From an uncultured Spirochaetales bacterium (GTDB taxonomy: Bacteria; Spirochaetota; Spirochaetia; Sphaerochaetales; Sphaerochaetaceae), in contig CASDZV010000041.1 of the NCBI GenBank assembly GCA_949285905.1, forward strand, positions 115,539 to 179,538: a DNA stretch of 64,000 nucleotides, read 5' to 3'. The notes beneath the pieces were generated by a model. That model saw nothing but the letters and a program-made list of their open reading frames with translations. It made no database searches and had not been told where the DNA came from. Shown here piece after piece: positions 61,234-64,000 of this stretch. The stretch's first letter is position 1. Each line of letters starts with the position of its first letter. The translations under genes were made by a program, and so were the position numbers.

Positions 61234-61249
61234 CGCGATGGGGTTTTTT
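61234..61249 (+). repeat. Right direct repeat (attR core)
   Basis: CGCGATGGGGTTTTTT is identical to 55265-55280. The sequence to its right is the original downstream flank of the small RNA. Confidence 0.78.
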
Positions 61250-61280
61250 TATTTTCCTGATGAAACGAAAATCCTAATTT

Positions 61281-61385
61281 CTAATAGACATACCCTTTTA
61301 GGACGTTGAGGTCGGCAGAGGCGGACTTCACTGCGGATGAGATATTGTTCTCGCCCTTGATTATGACTTTGATCTGTGTGGGCAT
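61281..61385 (-). pseudogene. Very short remnant with a tail-protein-like start
   Basis: A 34-codon frame begins MPTQIKVIIKGENNISSAVKS behind AAGGA and stops early. The N-terminus resembles starts of phage tape-measure proteins, which often open TQIKV with a NISSAVKS-like pattern, though this is an impression from memory. It is probably debris of an older prophage. Confidence 0.35.
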
Positions 61386-61488
61386 AGGAAATCCTTATAT
61401 CGGGAAGACTAGAGATGCGCTCTTCGGAATTCTCTTTCCTTCCCGCTTTTCGTCTGATAGTATTTACTTGTAGAAAAGGAGATTGCTT

Positions 61489-62213
61489 ATGAGAAAGAGG
61501 TCTTTGTTCACCACTATACTGGGGGGGGGGTATTGCTCCTTCTGTCTCTCTCTTCCTGCTATAACCGGGTAGTTCCTCTTCCTCCATGGATTCCCGGCAG
61601 TCCTGACAAGGAAGAACCCCTCACCGATGAAGAGGCTCTCAAAGGGCAATGGGCCGTATACATGGAAGAGGAAGGTGTCGAAATACCTATGCCGAATATC
61701 ATCGATATCCGGCATACACTGCCAGATTCCTGGATTTTGATGCGTACCGCTGAAGAACCTGTAATCGGAATGCCTATTAAATCAGACCGCACGGAAACAG
61801 AAGATGGTGTGTTTGTCATCTCTTTGGATGATGTGGTTGTTGCTGGTGCTGAAATGAGCTACAGCTTCGTGGATAATGAACGAAACACGCTGAAAGCCGA
61901 AATGAAAACCGATGATAACACCATGATGACTTGCATCTTGAAACGAATCCCCAGTGAAGAAGAAATTGACATGCATATTGTGTCATTCAAGCTTGATGAT
62001 TCCATTGCATCAGCTGACTACGCCCTTTCTGATGAATTAATAGCTATAGAAGCTGGTAAAGCTTTCGGAAAATACGTGCTGCCTAAGCTGGAAGGGCCGG
62101 ATGGAAAAGAAGTGGAGTCGGAATACAAGACAGAGGATGGTTCTGAGTTTACGAGAGATAGCATAGTTAATGATGATATCACAGTAATTGTGACTCCTTC
62201 TGGAGGGGCTTGA
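61489..62213 (+). CDS. Phase-variable lipoprotein, switched off by a poly-G tract
   Basis: The ATG at 61489 follows AAAAGGAG and reads MRKRSLFTTIL. It then enters ten consecutive G bases (61521-61530) inside the signal peptide. With the present ten the frame stops soon after. With one more (or two fewer) it reads LGGGVLLLLSLSSC and joins the long open frame to 62213, giving a lipoprotein of about 240 residues with a perfect signal and lipobox. The mature part is acidic, of no recognised family. Slipped-strand switching at the G tract is the natural reading, though a sequencing error in the homopolymer is possible. Confidence 0.78.
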
Positions 62214-62225
62214 AGGGTTAAGGCA

Positions 62226-62333
62226 ATGGCTGCAATGAACACAGCTATTGCTGACACAGGTTATAAGTTACTGTCAAATGAAGGTGTTGGTGGCGGAACA
62301 ATTCCTCTGTTTATCATCCAGTCTTCATCCTGA
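62226..62333 (+). pseudogene. Small 35-codon frame, possible remnant
   Basis: A frame MAAMNTAIADTGYKLLSNEG that continues GVGGGTIPLF to TGA sits 12 bases after the lipoprotein stop, with a weak AAGG upstream. It reads like protein but matches no family I know. It may be the edge of a decayed gene. Confidence 0.3.
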
Positions 62334-62339
62334 TGCTCT

Positions 62340-62480
62340 AGCCTTTTCTGCCAGGTGCTTTCTGAAGTTCAGCTGCATGAGCTTCAAGATCTGCATGGTC
62401 CTGTAATGCTGATCCATTGCGGAGCAGGGGAAGGACAGAGGCCGCTAGTCCACGGTATTTCTGTCAACGATAGGAAGGAA
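62340..62480 (-). pseudogene. Gene remnant on the minus strand
   Basis: A minus-strand frame reads KYRGLAASVLPLL then NGSALQDHADLEAHAAELQK and stops. It is preceded by an in-frame TGA with no start. The residue mix looks coding. It is probably a decayed phage or mobile-element gene. Confidence 0.35.
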
Positions 62481-62602
62481 GATGTCCGTGATGTTACAAC
62501 AGCTATCTTCCGTATTTTCCTTTGTTTTGCTTTTCAGTTTTCTTGCCATTTAGAATTGCAATATTCAGGAAACAAGAATAGATTTCTCAAAACTTGTTTT
62601 TG

Positions 62603-62680
62603 CGCTATATTATGGACAGGTCGGACACCAAGCCGAACAGGGGCGAGGCCCCGCCGAAGAGCCGGAGGCTGCCTCCGGCA
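62603..62680 (+). ncRNA. Structured GC-rich region with a promoter like that of the small RNA
   Basis: The -10-bearing 13-mer CGCTATATTATGG (62603-62615), identical to the one at 55181, is followed by two strong stems: GGGGC-GAG-GCCCC (62640-62652) and GCCGGAGG-CTG-CCTCCGGC (62661-62679). A short structured RNA, or a repeated palindromic element, fits. No T-run terminator is obvious. Confidence 0.4.
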
Positions 62681-62744
62681 ATTATTGGGGTTGAACGGGT
62701 TTTGATATCGATTCTTGGATAGTAATTTGCGCTCATATATTAAG

Positions 62745-63632
62745 TTATATAAAGCATTGATTGTATGTCAAACAGATTTGTGATGAAAAATTCACAGGAA
62801 TAACCGGTTTTGAATTATCAAATCCCATGAGAACATATTCAATATTTTTCCCATCGAGTATACATAAAGCGCCTGGATCAACTTCTCCTGTTTCTGCATC
62901 TATCAGTTTGGGTTCTTGCCGATAATAAATACTATGTTTCTTGCCATCATCTTCAAAATCGGCTGTCATTATTACAAGAAGAGATGTTGAATCCATGTTT
63001 TGATACACAAATCCTTCATTTATCTTATCTACACAGTTTTCACCTTGTGGAATATAGTCTGTGATATCGTCTGCAAAAATAAGAGTTTGCTGTTCAATAC
63101 TCATAGAGAGCTTTCCCTTTGATATTCCAGATTCTGAGGAAATTGAGAAATTAAGACTACAAGGGGCAATGGTTGGAGGAGTGTCAAATGTTCCATTAGA
63201 GGGAATGGTAAACCAGCCAGATATACGAACATTCCCATAAGTATAGTCTTTAACTTCTCTAAGTTTGTCGTTTTCACCTTTACTTGGATTTTCTTTTGCA
63301 TATTCTGCTGCGGCATCAACAACGAGGTATGCGTTATCAGCATATGCAGAATTCCCTAGTGAGTTTGCGAGTATTTTCTCAATCAGAGCTGATTGTTCTT
63401 CTGTAGGGCTTTGTACAGGCTCTGTGACTTCAGGTTCATCAGGAATTGTTAGCGTGTAATCAGGGAAAGGCGGTTTGCTGTCTTCACCACCTTCTTCTGT
63501 TCCATCCGGTTTGTCTGGATTCTGCGTATCATCAGGATTTTCTGCAGTTGTATTGTCATTGTTGCTGTCAGGAGCGGGTATCTGGCATCCCAGCAAACAA
63601 AGAATCAGAAATAGAGGTAAAAGTTTTTTCAT
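62745..63632 (-). CDS. Lipoprotein of unknown function
   Basis: A 295-residue lipoprotein with signal MKKLLPLFLILCLLGC (Cys at residue 16). A 45-residue acidic and proline-rich spacer (NPDDTQNPDKPDGTEEGG) follows, then a beta-rich domain with no recognised family and scattered cysteines. The spacer would hold the domain away from the membrane. The ATG at 63632 has a poor ribosome site in a sequence rich in T. Similar acidic lipoproteins occur in Treponema-type genomes. Surface exposure is an inference. Confidence 0.72.
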   Translation of the reverse strand: MKKLLPLFLILCLLGCQIPAPDSNNDNTTAENPDDTQNPDKPDGTEEGGEDSKPPFPDYTLTIPDEPEVTEPVQSPTEEQSALIEKILANSLGNSAYADNAYLVVDAAAEYAKENPSKGENDKLREVKDYTYGNVRISGWFTIPSNGTFDTPPTIAPCSLNFSISSESGISKGKLSMSIEQQTLIFADDITDYIPQGENCVDKINEGFVYQNMDSTSLLVIMTADFEDDGKKHSIYYRQEPKLIDAETGEVDPGALCILDGKNIEYVLMGFDNSKPVIPVNFSSQICLTYNQCFI

Positions 63633-63692
63633 GTTTTAAACATAGCACGCAGATTCTTTCCTTTGAATAGGGTCTGTTGCTAAATCCCTGTG

Positions 63693-63800
63693 TGTGGTTT
63701 CAGACCATCTGTTCTCTCTTTGCCCAATAGTAAAATCTTTAAGCAGTTAAAAAGGAATGTACATTGAGAACAGGCCAGCAGCAACTATCCTGAAACCACA
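63693..63800. promoter_or_regulatory. Two-part inverted repeat before the last gene
   Basis: TGTGGTTTCAG (63693-63703) pairs with CTGAAACCACA (63790-63800), and CTGTTCTC (63709-63716) pairs with GAGAACAG (63766-63773). They enclose A+T-rich DNA that could hold a promoter and end a few bases before the AGGAGG site of the next gene. This could be an operator pair, a long leader hairpin, or the ends of a small invertible segment. Confidence 0.45.
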
Positions 63801-63817
63801 TTAGGAGGAAAGCTGCA

Positions 63818-64000
63818 ATGGCGGAAAGCTTCAAGGTCAGAGCTCTGGAAGTCGATGATACCTTCCAGATGTGGAGCGTGGAGAAGATGCAGAGGGTCTT
63901 CGAGTTCATGCTCAGGAACAACATGAACACACTCGTGTTCCATGAGAACAACATAGTCGACAAGATAGTATGGCCGGGATTCGTATACGGGTATGAGGGC
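63818..64000 (+). CDS. N-terminal part of an unidentified enzyme, cut by the window end
   Basis: 61 codons from an ATG behind AGGAGG, running off the right edge. It begins MAESFKVRALEVDDTFQMWS, followed by MQRVFEFMLRNNMNTLVFHE. The segment looks like the first strand and helix of a TIM-barrel glycoside hydrolase (for example a hexosaminidase-like family), but too little is present to be sure. No signal peptide is seen. Confidence 0.5.
   Translation, partial: MAESFKVRALEVDDTFQMWSVEKMQRVFEFMLRNNMNTLVFHENNIVDKIVWPGFVYGYEG

Larger units (their letters stand above)
55265..61249. mobile_element. Integrative element of about 6 kb with tyrosine integrase
   Basis: It is bounded by the 16-bp direct repeat CGCGATGGGGTTTTTT (55265-55280 and 61234-61249). 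A second internal 17-bp direct repeat TTAGCCTGATATTTAGC (55379-55395 and 61105-61121) is probably the integrase arm sites. Contents in order are integrase, excisionase-like protein, then on the other strand Rep-like protein, a small repeat protein, ankyrin protein and fibronectin-III lipoprotein, and a forward XRE regulator. Base composition is lower in G+C than the flanks. There are no capsid or conjugation genes, so it may be mobilised in trans or be a small satellite. Confidence 0.78.

Noticed and set aside
61533..62213. TTG start for the lipoprotein at 61533
   Set aside because: It would remove the basic N-terminus and has a G-run, not a ribosome site, before it; the ATG at 61489 with a tract-length change explains the frame better.
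62355..62705. 116-codon plus-strand frame across the structured region
   Set aside because: Its arginine-rich tail is simply the translation of the palindromic GC-rich stems, and it has no ribosome site.

Overview
The window looks like a chromosome segment of a host-associated anaerobic spirochaete (Spirochaetota, Sphaerochaeta/Treponema-like). This is an inference from gene content and not from a marker gene. The evidence is many Spirochaete-style lipoproteins with a short S/G-C lipobox, a small outer-membrane-barrel-like protein, mglBAC sugar uptake, a single-chain pyruvate:ferredoxin oxidoreductase, NADP-type glutamate dehydrogenase, a trypanosome/plant-like (group X) phosphofructokinase, and strong AGGAGG ribosome sites. 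There is no rRNA, no complete tRNA and no CRISPR array.

Layout. 1-4432: branched-chain amino-acid ABC transporter operon (3' part of the binding protein, then livH-livM-livG-livF), closed by a strong terminator. 4552-6572: glutamate dehydrogenase and a small barrel-like envelope protein. 6615-10497: promoter, long leader, pyruvate:ferredoxin oxidoreductase and a UUCG-capped terminator. 10516-12532: a surface nuclease lipoprotein with a small partner, then two related beta-rich hypothetical genes. 12648-18165: mglB-mglA-mglC, in which MglC carries an unusual 210-residue coiled-coil extension, plus a second galactose-binding-type lipoprotein. Convergent to it is a three-gene regulatory operon (WYL regulator, YesN-like response regulator, YesM-like kinase; 18358-22657). 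22745-24891: slyX, acyl-ACP thioesterase, rsmD and an HD-domain protein.

25005-38513 is an accessory defence island. It opens with the 3' half of a tRNA-Val(GAC), an integration scar, and remnants of ribbon-helix-helix genes. It then carries a complete type I restriction-modification system (hsdM-hsdS-hsdR), a Schlafen/AlbA-type regulator, an McrB with a built-in EVE domain, McrC, and a frameshifted rhuM. 38667-46295 is the core operon dnaE-yggT-recG, read leftward and interrupted between yggT and recG by an IS200/IS605-like element carrying iscB and a convincing omega-RNA. 46330-49626 is a molybdenum-hydroxylase-like three-subunit operon with degenerate catalytic features. 49699-54842 carries ligA, an aminotransferase, a ModE-like regulator and phosphofructokinase.

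55196-61249 is the most intriguing part. A predicted 90-nt small RNA carries two identical copies of a 12-base motif with an anti-Shine-Dalgarno core. Its terminator is the insertion site of a 6-kb integrative element (tyrosine integrase, excisionase-like protein, Rep-like protein, ankyrin and fibronectin-III proteins, XRE repressor) flanked by a 16-bp direct repeat. The window ends with a lipoprotein gene switched by a poly-G tract (currently out of frame), phage-like gene debris, a GC-rich structured region whose -10 box matches that of the small RNA, another lipoprotein, and the start of an unidentified enzyme gene. Several housekeeping genes (dnaE, rsmD, slyX, ligA) lack ribosome sites and have a -10-like hexamer exactly six bases before the ATG, which suggests leaderless transcripts.
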